64,000 nucleotides of DNA from Bryum argenteum (lineage: Eukaryota; Streptophyta; Bryopsida; Bryales; Bryaceae): NCBI GenBank assembly GCA_037043015.1, contig CM073328.1, positions 1,413,409-1,477,408 on the forward strand, given 5' to 3'. The number at the start of each line of letters is the position of its first letter. Position 1 is the first letter of the stretch. Positions 45,297 to 57,600 of this stretch are shown here, one piece after another. Made by a program: the position numbers and the translations under genes. The notes below the pieces were generated by a model. It searched no databases and was not told the DNA's origin. It saw only the letters and a program-made list of their open reading frames with translations.

Positions 45297-46428
45297 TCAA
45301 TGCAAGTCTGGAGGAGTTTCCGCTATTAACTCGACACTTTCACATTGCGGTTGCTCCTCTCTGATGACAGGTGTAACTCCTCGCCCTTCACGTGGCCGCA
45401 TCTCCCATGCAATCGAGGGGTCCGCATAATCCATTGCCCCTTCCGCCACCATAGCATCTATCACTCCAGATGGCACTCGTTCCAACCCTGAATTTTCCTC
45501 CAAAATAGACGATGCCTCCACAAAAGTATGGTTGCCTTCTTCACCAATGCGGCCAAACCTCACCCCCTCTGGATTGAAGTAGAAACCTTCATTCCCTGGG
45601 ATCATTGCATGCTCGGTGTTTGCCCATTCAAAAGGTGCCTGCGAAGACGTTGTCTCTACTGGTAGCGGTAAATTCCTTGTAACCGGTTCTTGATGTGCTC
45701 TATGAATTGGACTATTACCAACAGCTTCTCCAATAATGCCCTCCCCCTCTACCAACTGACTTCTAGGTACCGCATCAAGTGGTCTCGGAGTTTCTTCTGT
45801 CCCTCCATCATTAGTACTCGCCGTCCTCATCCTTGATGCGTTCGTTGTTCTTGGTTGGGTATCATCATCTACTATTGCCGATTGTGCAACCGTCTTCCGT
45901 CTTCTCTCCAATGGCTCCACAGATTCTGACTCCGTGTCAGAATCATCGGAAACATGATCATCACTATCATCTTCATCGGTTGTAATGAACCTTTCTTCTT
46001 CAGATTCTTCTTCAGAATCTCTTTCATCCCCCTCTTCAATTTCATCTTCAGTATCTTCTGCATGTACTGTTGAAGGTCCTGCTACGTCTGCCAAATTTTG
46101 TGGTGGTGATTGTCTCATGAAGCCCTTGAATTCTCGTAGTAGGGTATTGTACAAAAATGTTGTTCGGGCTTGAGATTGATCGAGACAAAATTTGTTGCCC
46201 TTCGAATCCACCCGTCAAGATCTCGGGAATGGATGTCGTAATCCCAAATGCCACCAAATACGTCCATTTAGGATGCAAATATGATTGAACAAGTCTACGC
46301 AATTCCATAGGATCTCTCTCTAGCTTGTCAACGCTTGAAGGCACCCTTCCAGCTGTCCAAGAGTCCAGAAAAAGGATTGGGAGTACATCTTTTTTCTTCG
46401 GCAAATTCTTGATAGCTCTCTGTATCAA
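45297..46428 (-). CDS. Downstream reading frames of the ParB-like gene (acidic C-terminal region)
   Basis: Two further minus-strand open frames (46428-46048 and 46211-45297) follow the 1011-residue frame with no other gene between. The first has a hydrophobic core (KKKDVLPILFLDSWTAG ... LRRLVQSYLHPKWTYLVAFG) resembling the end of an alpha/beta fold. The second is strongly acidic (EDTEDEIEEGDERDSEEESE), then Pro/Glu-rich, and ends in a stop at 45297. They are probably parts of the same ancestral gene, now in different frames, either spliced or decayed. No function is assigned. Confidence 0.4.
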
Positions 46429-46478
46429 CCGGGTGTTCCATCAACACTACAATACTTCCAAGCGCTTGTACTTTGCGT

Positions 46479-49400
46479 CTAACCCCGCCGCCCCCTAAAA
46501 TTCTTCTTGTAATCTTTAACGGTGTCTGATTGGAACGCCCAGATCCCTCTCACGCACGTCATTCCTTCTATGTCACCCAGAACATCCTGCATCTCGTCGC
46601 CATAGGTTTCTCCTGGTGGAAATAAAAAGACTATAGTCCATCTTAAAATCTTACTCATCCACTTTCGTACCTTACCAAGTACGCTTTTGTATTCTCCCCT
46701 TGTCCAAGCTTTGTCCCGGCCATCCATACTCCCCCTTCGACAATCGAATACCCACAAACAAGGCATTTGCATTTCATGGTATTCATCACTAAAGAATCTG
46801 GAACTGCCTCTAATTGGAATCGTTCCCACACTATGGTCTTCATCTCCTTGCTTGACATCAACTCTCCAATCCCATCGGAAATTTCCTCTTGATCTCCCTC
46901 TTATTCCCAAACCTTCGTAACCTCTACCACCAATATTCACGTCTTCGAAATGTTGTTTCACATGGGCGTTGATTTTCTCTCCAAATTTAACCAAACTCCC
47001 CACGGTTTTCACGGATGGCATTGACCAAGTATTCTTCATGTCTTTGTCTATTTCCTCTGCAAGCGCTTGAAACTGTCTTGCCTTCTCTCCACCGTACCGC
47101 TCAACATCTATGTTGTAGAAATCTTCCATGGACGTTGGGCGCTCCATTCCTTTAGATACTATCAACCACCGCAATGCATTTTGAACTGCCCGTCGACGTT
47201 GTAGTCGATCTACTATCCATTCGAGAGTTTGTTTTTCCATAGAACCCCTATGAGCCCTATTAAAATAGTACTTTTGGGAATTCCTCTTTCCATTTACAAT
47301 AGGTTTAGCTACCATCTCCTTAGCCAATTGTAGGCACTCCTCAGGTGGTACCCTTGTTAAAGGCCTCAACCATGTTTTCTCCATCTTTGGTTTTTTTGGT
47401 CTTAGATCCCTCGTACTATCCAACCCCTTCTCCTTAGCATACTTCTTCCACTTTTTCTCATCTGCTTTACTATACCATAAACAACCATCTTCGTAGTCTT
47501 TGCACACCTCCAAAACAGCTTTGTAGCATTCTTCATTCTCGTTCCAGGCATGCCTAGTCCAATCCAACATCCGTTTTGCCACTAGTCCCAAAGGCTCCCG
47601 TGAAGTCATTTGTACGCTAAGATGCAGCGCACTCACTGCCATAGCTATTGCTTTGGCCCGGTTGGCGTCGTGAGCTCTCACCTCCGCATTGGGTTTCCCA
47701 CAAGACTCCCAGATCTCCCTGAGCTTTACCAATTGGTCTTGTAGTGACATGTAAAATTTTCTCTCAAACTGCTTTGCATTGATCCGCACAGAGGCCTCAA
47801 TGTAAAACTGAGGGTTGTTGTATACAATAAATTTTGCTGCCCGTTCTGCAAATATACTTGCATATTCTTCTTGAGAGAGTCTTTGGGCCGCCAATTGTTG
47901 TTTTGCAAACTTGCATGCTTCTATAATGTGTTGGCCATCCACCGGTTCCCAAATTATTGCATTTCGTAACCATTCCGTTTTTAAAATGCCCATCGTATTG
48001 TCTTGTTGCCTTTGATACTTCTCAAATACGGTTTTGAAATGGTCCACTGTATCCTCCTTCCTGAATGGAACCTCTTTTTCTACTATATTGCCATTACCAT
48101 CCACTCTCTTTTCAAGAAATGCAACTGGCCGAAGTGTAATGGGGGACACGAGGTCCTCATCATCTCCCCGTAGCCGTTCATATATCTCAGCCATACGCTT
48201 CTTTGACAATGCCCGATGGTTGGTTTCTGCAGTAACTGCACGCCGTACATTCTCCGTGCGAATCTTAAACACCGCCTCCATCCCCCACACATATCCAGCT
48301 TTAAATTCCTCCTCTGTTGGGAATGCAACTGTAGGGCCTTTAGTACTTTTCTCCACTTCTCTTGGTTCTTCCTCATCGGAAGAAGGGTTGTCCAAATCTT
48401 CTGATCCTCCGCCCTCTTGCTCTGCTCTGGGAGTTTCTGTTATTACTGTGTTTTGTTGTACAACACGTACTTGCCTTCTAGCAGCAGGTGTTTGAGTTTG
48501 TGGAGCTCTTGATGTGGATGATCGTCTTCCACGTCCTCTAGTTGATTCGCTGCTAGTCTGAGTTGGTGCTACTGATGTAGCTAGTCTTGCACTCCTTGAA
48601 ATATTAATACTCGTAGGAGTAGTAATATTATGAGCGCTTCGAACTTCTGCTGTAATTGGAGCTCCACCATGTGTACCTGTTTCAGAACTTTCAGGTCGTC
48701 CTCGTGATATTCCTCCTCCACTTGATTTGTTTCCCCTCGATACCGCAACATTTGGCACACGTGATGTGGATGCTGGACTTTGAGTAGAAGCACGTGCTGC
48801 ACTTCTTGCCCTCCTCACGTTAGAAGACGGACCCACTTCTGTAGCCTTCTGTGTTGGTGTTGGTCTCGTGGCACTTGGAGGTTGTGTTTGTGAAGAAGGT
48901 GCCTCTACTGGCTCTGTTTGTAGCACTGGATGTGTGACATGCTCTGGTTGTGATAGAATATCATCCCTTACTCTATTACTAACCACATCTGCATACGATC
49001 GATCAGGACTAGTGTGAGGTCCATGTGATGCCGCTCCTGACACTACGAAATCTGCTACGTTAGGTCGTTCTTGCTGCTCGATTAAATCCCTTCTCTGCCG
49101 AATATACTGATTTCTCATTTCCAATATCTCCTCAGGATTGCACTGCCTAGCTTTCACAATGGCAGCAGTACGTTCCATTCTCACGTCTTCAGTCAAACCT
49201 TTCCAAAATGATGCTAAAGAGCGCAATGTTCGGAGCGGTTTTGCAGCTTCAAACAACAAATTAGGAATTTCTGCCAGCATATTCCCCTTCTCAATCTTGT
49301 ATTGGGTCACTACATGTGCACGAGTTCGGACTTTCACTTGAACCAACCCCTCTGGAATCGCTACAATTTTCTCAATCTGACCGACGTCCTTGCCGATTGC

Positions 49401-49514
49401 ACAAATCTCTTGACCACGTACCAACAGGTAGTCTGAAATCCATAATCGAGCTTGGTCCTTGTTTGGAGCCAATATCATCCACCCGTGCTCACTCCATTGA
49501 CTTTGAGGTGCCAT
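46479..49514 (-). CDS. Large unrecognised protein with ParB-like DGQH motif and methylase-like tail, 1011 aa
   Basis: A single open frame of 3036 nt starts at the first ATG (49514). Residues 1-160 are a compact N-terminal domain, and 180-400 are low-complexity Ser/Thr/Arg/Pro-rich. Residues about 400-620 hold a segment with WEPVDGQHIIEACKFAK (DGQH at 526-529) followed by KFIVYNNP. This recalls the ParB/sulfiredoxin fold, whose signature is an Asp-Gly-x-His-Arg-like turn. A long helical region follows. From about 920 the tail reads LWVFDCRRG ... KAWTRGEYKSVLGKV ... LRWTIVFLFPPGETYG, which resembles an adenine-methylase core, but without the catalytic DPPW/DPPY residues. ParB plus methylase fusions are known from bacteria and phages. 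The call is by eye and tentative; it may be part of an unknown mobile element. Confidence 0.5.
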   Translation of the reverse strand: MAPQSQWSEHGWMILAPNKDQARLWISDYLLVRGQEICAIGKDVGQIEKIVAIPEGLVQVKVRTRAHVVTQYKIEKGNMLAEIPNLLFEAAKPLRTLRSLASFWKGLTEDVRMERTAAIVKARQCNPEEILEMRNQYIRQRRDLIEQQERPNVADFVVSGAASHGPHTSPDRSYADVVSNRVRDDILSQPEHVTHPVLQTEPVEAPSSQTQPPSATRPTPTQKATEVGPSSNVRRARSAARASTQSPASTSRVPNVAVSRGNKSSGGGISRGRPESSETGTHGGAPITAEVRSAHNITTPTSINISRSARLATSVAPTQTSSESTRGRGRRSSTSRAPQTQTPAARRQVRVVQQNTVITETPRAEQEGGGSEDLDNPSSDEEEPREVEKSTKGPTVAFPTEEEFKAGYVWGMEAVFKIRTENVRRAVTAETNHRALSKKRMAEIYERLRGDDEDLVSPITLRPVAFLEKRVDGNGNIVEKEVPFRKEDTVDHFKTVFEKYQRQQDNTMGILKTEWLRNAIIWEPVDGQHIIEACKFAKQQLAAQRLSQEEYASIFAERAAKFIVYNNPQFYIEASVRINAKQFERKFYMSLQDQLVKLREIWESCGKPNAEVRAHDANRAKAIAMAVSALHLSVQMTSREPLGLVAKRMLDWTRHAWNENEECYKAVLEVCKDYEDGCLWYSKADEKKWKKYAKEKGLDSTRDLRPKKPKMEKTWLRPLTRVPPEECLQLAKEMVAKPIVNGKRNSQKYYFNRAHRGSMEKQTLEWIVDRLQRRRAVQNALRWLIVSKGMERPTSMEDFYNIDVERYGGEKARQFQALAEEIDKDMKNTWSMPSVKTVGSLVKFGEKINAHVKQHFEDVNIGGRGYEGLGIRGRSRGNFRWDWRVDVKQGDEDHSVGTIPIRGSSRFFSDEYHEMQMPCLWVFDCRRGSMDGRDKAWTRGEYKSVLGKVRKWMSKILRWTIVFLFPPGETYGDEMQDVLGDIEGMTCVRGIWAFQSDTVKDYKKNFRGRRG

Positions 49515-49544
49515 GTTTACTGTGCAGATATATCTAATAAACAA

Positions 49545-50610
49545 ACGATCATCAGTATATATATAAAAATAAATAAAGTTCTTAAGTACTAAATTATCAT
49601 GTGATATTTACATTTATCAATGTAATATATTTATAAATATTTATTATTTTAAAAGTGGATAAAATGAAAAAAAATAAAAGTTTGTACTTTTACATTGGTT
49701 TTTGTAAAAGTAATTTTATTTGTTTATTTTCTAAAAGTTTGTAAGATAGAATTTAACAATGTTGTAAGAAATAATGATTTCACAAACACATATAACTTTT
49801 GAGTTGACTGCATTTTTCTGTAGGTTTTGGAAAATCAAATATCAAAACTAAAAAAAATCTAAAAAAGATCTATATCCACAAAAATCCACAAATTACAAAA
49901 AACCTCAAGGCAACCATCACAAGTAAATTCAAAGAATGATTTTGCAATGAAAGTCATGAGTTACATAAAGCTTTAATTTAATAGAAAAATAAAACTTGAA
50001 AGAAACTTCAAAGCTCAAAATACAACAATTAGTACCAAAACCTCAAAAACCCACAATCAAACAAAAAACCTAGAACTTGAAAATATTCTTGAAATGAAAT
50101 TCTAAAATTGCTAAAAAAGAAAACTACAAAAATAGCAAAAAGTCCAAAAACTACAAACGACACAAAATCCTATAACCACATAAAAGCATTGCAATAAAAT
50201 CCTAAAACTCCAAAATAAACTACAAAATCTATAAAACCACAACAATATGGAAATTAAAAAAAAAAATAAAAAAATCAAACTATGGAAATTCTTAAAGCTA
50301 CAAAATAAATTTGCAATGAAACCCTAGTATCTCATGAAAAATTTATATAAACACAAAAAACATTGAAACAACCAAAAAAATAAAATAAAATACAAAACCC
50401 TAAAACTACAAAAACATTAATTTGCAATGAAACCCTACCATTGTAAAAGAAAACTTACATGAACTTGAAAAATCATGTAAAATTTAGATTCTTAACAATG
50501 AAACCCTAATTTGTTTGGTATAAAAGGTTGAAATGGTGGTTAGTTCTTGTTGTTTCAAAAAAATCTCACCTTCAAGGTATTTGCAAATTTTCAACTGATG
50601 GAAATAAAAT
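49545..50610. other. Very AT-rich upstream flank of the ParB-like gene
   Basis: The stretch is dominated by A-rich words (AAAACCTAAAACTACAAAA-like) with recurring TTTGCAATGAAACCCTA motifs near 50310, 50430 and 50495. No gene or RNA is recognised. Confidence 0.5.
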
Positions 50611-50790
50611 GTGGGGAGGGGTACTTATACCCTCCCCATGCCGCCTCACTTGTTGCCGCAAAGGAGGCGACCTGCGGCGAGGTGGCTAGTCGCCCGCCGG
50701 GCGGCGGCTAGGCGACCAACCCGACCACCCCTCCGCGCGCGGAGGAGTCTCATTACGCTTGCAGGCGGCGAAAGGGTTGTCCGTGGCGAG
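50611..50790. promoter_or_regulatory. GC-rich island with short palindrome upstream of the ParB-like gene
   Basis: A near-perfect 10-bp inverted repeat (GGGGAGGGGTA / TACCCTCCCC, 50613-50637) opens a GC-rich patch built from GGCGACC/GGTCGCC-like words (for example GTCGCCCGCCGGGCGG). It stands in otherwise very AT-rich DNA. Similar patches flank the insertion at 1640-3860. Confidence 0.4.
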
Positions 50791-50951
50791 GCTATTTTGT
50801 TTTTTTTAAATTTTTTTTAATGTTTTTTTAAAAAAAAAATTATGTTTTTTTAAAAAAAAAAATTTGTTTTTTTTTTACATTAAAAAAATCTGAATTTCAG
50901 AAGAAAATTAAAGAATTGATTTGAAACCATTGTTGCTTAATACTTTTTGAA

Positions 50952-50953
<2 letters not shown>

Positions 50954-50992
<39 letters not shown>
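50954..50992. repeat. Poly(T) run
   Basis: About 39 consecutive T residues lie just outside the Helitron 3' end. A run this long is hard to sequence accurately. Confidence 0.95.
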
Positions 50993-51187
50993 CATTTCTG
51001 TTTAGTATTTGATCTTGTTTTCTTACTAGTGGGACCCGTGCCGTTGAGCACGTTCAACTTGGATTGCCTAAAGCTATAAAACATTCATAAACTTCAAATA
51101 AGTTGATACAGAAAATATTAAAAAATACATATCAAATTTATATATTTAGAATAATAAAATATACATCAATGGTCTCAAACATGGTCT

Positions 51188-52643
51188 CTATTTTATTTTA
51201 CGATAACATTCCATTGGATCATTCCTCAAAATGGGTATTGACCGTTGGAATCCCCTTACTCTTTGTAAAAGGGTATTATAACGTTCGTTTGCAGGTTCAC
51301 TACTGAGCAACCGTAGGCCATGAGAGTATATCTCATAATCTGTGGACGAAATCTCACTGTCTTCATCAAAAGGCCCTATAATCCAAGATGCTATCCTTGA
51401 TGTAACATACACATCAGTAGCTAAACTAAATTTAGCTACCTCTGATCCATAAACACTCATTAAAGATGGATCCACCCAAGGCCGTCTTATTCTATCTGCA
51501 TCCAATTCTTTTTGTGATGGATATACATAGTTGGATAGCAGAGGAAACTCTATCTTACATGCAAATCCCCAATCACAAACACCTATGTACATATTATCTT
51601 CTTCTCTGTGTAATAAGATGTTGTCGGGAGACAAATCACAATGTATGCTACCATTTTTATACAGAGATAGCATACCAAATAAAAAGTGCTAAGACAATCG
51701 GATTCGTAGTCGTTGAAACAACTTCACATTGTCAGCATCCACTCCTGGCTCGATACGTGATTTTCCATTGCACTTCAAGACCATACTTCTCAAAGTTCCA
51801 GCATTCCACCATCGCATATATCCATGCGGTTTAGAAGGATGTATGGCAAAAAATTTTATAAATAGAGGATGGACCAAAGGACAACTTGTGGCTTCCATGT
51901 TCATTGATTGAAAACTATTTATATGAACAGTACTAATGAAGGCTTTACAAGCGTACTCCTCTTCTCTTGGAATGAAATCGACTCCTATTATGTGACACTT
52001 AAAAATCACACCGTAGCTACCTCTAGCAACCTCCCTATTACCGTTCAAATCAATAACCTCTGCATCGAGTGGAAGGAAATGCAACAAAGATCCATCTAAG
52101 AGATCTTTGTTTATCCCATGTACTAATCTACGAGGTTCAATTACTAATCCTGTCAACTCGGCATCAAACCATGAAATTTTAGTCATTATTGATTCAAAAT
52201 TGGGATCAAAAGGATCTAAAACTTGAACCATCCAATTTTTTAAATTAGTGGTACCACTATTGACCTCCTCACGAATAAGACTTTCAAATCTATCTGAAGA
52301 CATTCGGTTCTTTTCAGCAGAAAATTCTTCGCTAAAAAACACATTTAATATTATTTTTTCTAAATGTCTCTTATATTCTCTAACCCCTTCGACTTGACTG
52401 CTTAAAAACATACGTTGCAAACTCTGTTTAGATAGACTTTTGAACCAATTTATGACAGTTTCATGAATTTTAGCAAGACACGGTCTAGAAAAAAACCTAT
52501 CCTGATCTTTTTTCTTTCTATGACGGGATCCACGGGTTCCAGACCTTTTTTTTTCGTTTTTTAGGTTGTTCTGCATTGACATTGCTAGGTCCAACATCAA
52601 TTGGACGGGGAGGAGACCCACTCGAACTACTCGTACCGCTCAT
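51188..52643 (-). pseudogene. Protein-kinase-like gene carried by the Helitron
   Basis: From ATG at 52643 the protein starts MSGTSSSSGSPPRPIDVG followed by a Lys-rich stretch. The frame changes in a run of A bases there, then reads on from about 52560 to 51689. A single stop follows (Trp codon in the copy at 20841), then 51673-51188. Kinase landmarks are the glycine loop ARGSYGVIFKC, the lysine segment EYACKAF, the catalytic loop HCDLSPDNILL and DWG in place of DFG (GVCDWGFAC). The APE segment is not obvious. The N-terminal 200 residues are helical and unrecognised. The closest kinase family is unknown. Two separate copies at two Helitron 3' ends show it is stable cargo. Confidence 0.7.
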
Positions 52644-53440
52644 CGTGAATGATATCAAATACTCTACGGTTAGTCACCAACTTACAAACTTCTAATCAAA
52701 AGAAATATATGAAAATGATCCAAGAATAAGTACAATCTACTTCTAAATAATTTTTATAATCAAAATACACAAAAGAAGTACAATCTACTTCTAGTTTTTT
52801 TACTTTCTATTCCAATATTAGATCTAAGTAATAGAGGTGCCTATTTCTTTCTAACACATTTATATCTTTTTACTGTCTAAATATATAAAAAAACTAAAGA
52901 CTACTTCTAGTCTTTTTATTTTATATTCAATCTTAGAGCTAACTCATAGATCTTCCTATCTTTCAACCCTAGGTCTAAAACAATCTTATCTTTTTACCAA
53001 CTAAACATCCAAAAGGGCTATAGCCTAATTTTGGTCTTTTTACTATCCACTCCAATCTTAAAAATCTCAAATTGAAACAAATTTTGAAAATACAGAAGAC
53101 CTTGGAAATTTTTGTACTTTATTCTTGAGGCCGCCTTAGCAAGCCAAGAATACAATGAACATGGATCATTTTTAAATTTTGAGCCAAAAACTGTGAGAGG
53201 CCAGTCTCCAAAATAAAAATTTGAAGAAATGATTGTAATAAAAAGTTTTTAATGCACAAGTTCCGCTTGAAACTAAAAATTTCAACAACGATATTAGTGA
53301 AACTCAATTTGACTTTTTGATTTATACCATTAACACATTGTATATATAACCACGTCCATGCCAAATTATAATCTTAAATTCTTAATTTAAACCCTCCATC
53401 TAAGTTTCTTAAAATAGCTAAAACCCATTTTGGCTTTTAA
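52644..53440. other. 5' flank of the kinase gene, with short subterminal repeats
   Basis: The motif CTACTTCTAGTTTTTTTACT followed by TTCTATTCCAATATT recurs about every 100 bp between 52740 and 53060. It also occurs in the short copy at 22100-22390, in a partly different order. It belongs to the Helitron family. Confidence 0.6.
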
Positions 53441-54413
53441 CCCTTACACGCCCACAATGTCGAAAAACGACATTTTGGATGTACTCCAGAAACTTTGAAG
53501 AGCCATAGCTTCTTCATCCGGACTCCGTTTTGGATGAAATCACTTGGGTTGAGTCCCAAATCAAGTCTAGTTTGTGTGATAAAAATTTCAGACCCATACA
53601 ATGAAGTATTAATTAATGGCATGCATTTTAGTGAAGGCAGCTTTCATTTTTGGAATTTCAAACATGGGGCATGTTTTACCATTGCAATCCAATTAAGTGA
53701 AATCAAATATAGTTTTTCATGTATTTTTTTTACATAATCATGATCCTAAAATGAAACCTAAAAACTTTCTAGTTGGAAGATTTTTAATTCAAATACTTTT
53801 GGTATGAGATTTGCAATGATGTTTCTACAATAAAAAAGTAAACAAATGGATGATTTTTGAGGAGCTAGATCTCCTTCATCCACCGTTGGATTTCGACTTT
53901 ATTTTTTGGGATGGATTCCAAATCAAGTCTAGTTTTAGTGGTAGAAACCTTGACTAAATCGAAGATGTATTGTAGATTAGGCATAGATTTTATTACAAAG
54001 GGTCTAGTTTTGGACTATTCTTCCTTTGTAAAGATTTTGGCAAGATTCACCATTGCAAGGCTATTATTTGAGCAAAGATATTTTTTTGATGATTTTTTTT
54101 GGTTCAAGGTTATTTTTTAGATATAGGTGAACAACTTTCTAGTTGGAGATTTTTTCATTGCAATAGGTCTATTGGTAGTATTTCCACTCTAAAGTGAAAA
54201 TGATGAAATTTTGTAGGCTGTTTTGAGTCCTAATATGTTATGATCTCGCAATCTATGAGGGTTCATGACTCAAATTTTGGTCCACATGACCCACAATAGG
54301 TCTATTACAAGATTGTACGGTTGAGATCTAGATGGCTTGCCTCTATTTTCATCTATGAAATTGTTTTCAAAAATGTGTTCCTAGGCTTGGGACCCCTCTT
54401 GGGCGTTTAGGGG
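53441..54413. mobile_element. TTAA-flanked, piggyBac-like non-autonomous element (973 bp)
   Basis: Both sides have TTAA (53437-53440 and 54414-54417). The left end CCCTTACACGCCCA and the right end TGGGCGTTTAGGGG are inverted repeats. Internal ATGCATTTTAGTGAAGGCAG and similar blocks are shared with 41676-42000. No transposase is encoded. A TTAA duplication and CCC-starting ends are typical of piggyBac, but no piggyBac protein is seen, so the superfamily is tentative. It lies inside the Helitron and is younger. Confidence 0.7.
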
Positions 54414-54622
54414 TTAAAGGCTTTTAGAAGTTAATATAGTATAACAAGAAGACAAATTAAAAAGAAGCAATATGAAATATTAGATATCATAATGATTCTT
54501 TTGTAATCAAGAATCTTATAAATAAAATGATAAGTCAACTTAATGTAATTTGCAATTTTGAAAAAACCAAACAAATTATTAAAACTTATAATAAAAAAAA
54601 TAGATAAAAAAAAAAAAAAACT

Positions 54623-57600
54623 TTATTGTAATAGAATTTCAGAATAAACAACATTGACAGTTTTGAACACCGTATCATCTTGCCGTAGCAAAGCTGCAAT
54701 ATGATTCGAAGAAGTTGCTCTTGAAAGCGCAACATATAGTTGTCCATGATCAAAACTCGGGATTCGAATATCTAATCCTACATACTTTACGGATTGCCCT
54801 TGGGACTTATTAATAGTCATAGCAAATGCCAATCGCACTGGAAATTGCCGCCTAGTGAAATGAAAAGGCAAGGCGGTAGAAGATGGAGTTAAAGAAATTC
54901 GTGGTATAAAAACATGCTCGCCAAAGATGCGGACTGAGAAAGTAAACGTGCTTCTAAAACACGGTGCGAGAAGCGCGTGAGAACCATTCTAGCTCCATTG
55001 CAAAGTCCCCTGTTTAGGAGCAAGGTTTCGCAATAAAATAATAGGACATCCAATTTTCAAGTCGAGTTTGGCCAATGGAATGCCGGACAAATCCAATGAG
55101 TTCAAATACTCGATGGATATGCGGCATGATTATCCGCACCAACTTCAACAATATTTGAATCAAGACTCTAAAAGTTTCGAGATTGCCGGGAAATATTGCA
55201 AAATCTCCTTGTTGATCAAATCAACATCTCATTCTGAGCACTTAAAATAGTCCGATCTCGAAAATATTGATCCTCATGAGAAGATATATCGCCAATGTTG
55301 TTGTAGATATTGTCGATAAGAGATCGAAACGAAGAAACAATATTAATGCAAGTATGCAATAGAATCATATCACTACTTGAATCATCAAAATTAGAGCCAT
55401 CGCCTACTTTTAATAACCATTGAGCATATTCCCTATCTTCATGCGATCGTTTGACAAACGATATTGATGGAAAGGGGCAAGATTATAACATGTTGCCATA
55501 TTATAGATCGTCGAAGGCGTGGCTCCAACAATTTGAGGTCCGGAACCTCTTGGAATAATCTGGTAGGATTTGTCGGAAGTCACCTCCAAATACAACAAAG
55601 AGCACCACCCAAAGGAGAATTCGAATCACGAATGTCTCGTAATGATCGATCCACCGCTCCGCACAATGTCGGTGTTGCATAGGAACTTCATCCCAAATAA
55701 TCAAAGAAGCCTCACGAAACACATCCGCATATTCGGAGTTCTTGTTTATAGAGCACATGGAGTATTCATCAACTTCAATAGGAATTTTGAAAGTTGAATG
55801 AGCGGTCGACCTCCATGAAGAAGAAGTGCGGCTATTCCGGAAGAGAGGCAACACATATGACGATTTTCCCTTTGCTTCGCACATTTGCGAGAGACTATGT
55901 TATAGAGAAATGTCTTTCTGTGCAGTGGGGCCATTAACAAAAATACAATACAGTTGGTCCTCAATGGAACTCAAAATGGCATCATAACTATGGCGTTGGT
56001 CTCTATTTAGAAGAGGCTCGTGCTCCCGAACATAAAGTTCAAGTTCTTCACGATTCCATTGCAACTGTTCATTGACAAATCGGTTACCACGATGACGGGA
56101 CCAATTTAGAGTTGAAATTGGCATAGGAGGAAACAAAGAAAGGTTTTTGTTTGACTGTTCACGTAATATTTCATCGATGAGAAAAAGGCCAAAATCGTAT
56201 ACTTCTTCTTCACTTGGTTCAGATAACTCATAGAGTTGGCGAAGACGATGACGCAAGTCATCACACAGATGAGGACGAAATTGTTGCCATAATAACTCGG
56301 GATGAGTGGGGTTGCATTCCGAGAGTATGAGCACAAACAAATTGCGCAATGATGCACCGGTACGCATAGTAGATGCTTCTTCCAAGCACTGTATCCACTC
56401 TCCATCGTCTTGTAATAAGCCTAGAGCGTTACAAGCATCTTTAAAGGTTCCATGTACCACTCCATTCACCGTCCGTAAATCTTCAAATGAGCGAGGCCCA
56501 ACAATAGTTGTCAATAGGAGTCGCAAGTAGAAACGTTCACCTTCACTTGGTCTTGCAAAATACAACCTACCGATTGCAAAGCCTTTTTCGCGGATCTTCC
56601 ATGTGCTCTCAGGTTGTCTCCAAACGTAATGCTGGGGAAACTCTTGATAAGTCAATTGACGGGCATTTTCATCCGTAGCACATATTCTAAAAAACTCTGT
56701 CAATCTAGTTCTTTGGACTTGGCCGCGATTCAAAATAGTCATAGGATCATCGCGAGTATTGAAAACAACACGATGCATCCCTGGCAAATGTAAATGTAGC
56801 CTAACAACATTGGGATCTTCTTCGTGCATCGTCATCTTCAGTAAACGCCGTACAGCCTCCGAGGCTCCAATATAACGTGCATCTAGGTATTGTTTGATCT
56901 CATCTTGTTCCTCCCCAATCCTCAGAGTAGCCCTGTCATGACCTTTATAGATGTATTTATGAATATATTTAACCGCTTGAACAAATGCACAAACTTCAAT
57001 ATTAATATGGTAGTCATACTTTCGAATCAAATCAGGGTTGTATGGAACAACATGGCTATTGTTGAAGAAAAACCCATGTTTTTCAAAACTACGCCCATCG
57101 TTAAGTCGACGATAAAGAGGGTAACCATCTTGGTCCATTGCGCTTTGATCTTGGAAAGATTTGGGAAAGCGTTTTGTGCATTGTCCGGTCTCGTTGAGAC
57201 ATCGATCACGTGTGCATGGTCCATGGACCATGTGTTTTAGAACCATACCAAAAAGTTCGGGATCCTCTTGTTCATCGGGGAACTCCGCACATACTCTTCT
57301 ATCAACTTGACCCGGTTCTCTTATCTTGTCTTCATTGGCAAGAAAGATTAGAAAGTGCATATGGGGCAAAGTCCGCTTTTGGAACTCAATGACATATACA
57401 TGGGCAATGATTTTCCAAAACACCGCATCTTTCGATATCGGCCCACGAGAGCATTGGGTTTAAGTTCAAATACGCGTGCTACAATATCGGGCCGATCACC
57501 GCAGCTTTGTCCAAGTAAGAGAGCTTCTTGTATCTCACGCCAATTCGGATTTGCCGTCATAGTTCCAAAATATCTGGATGTTGGAAAAATCTTGTTATGG

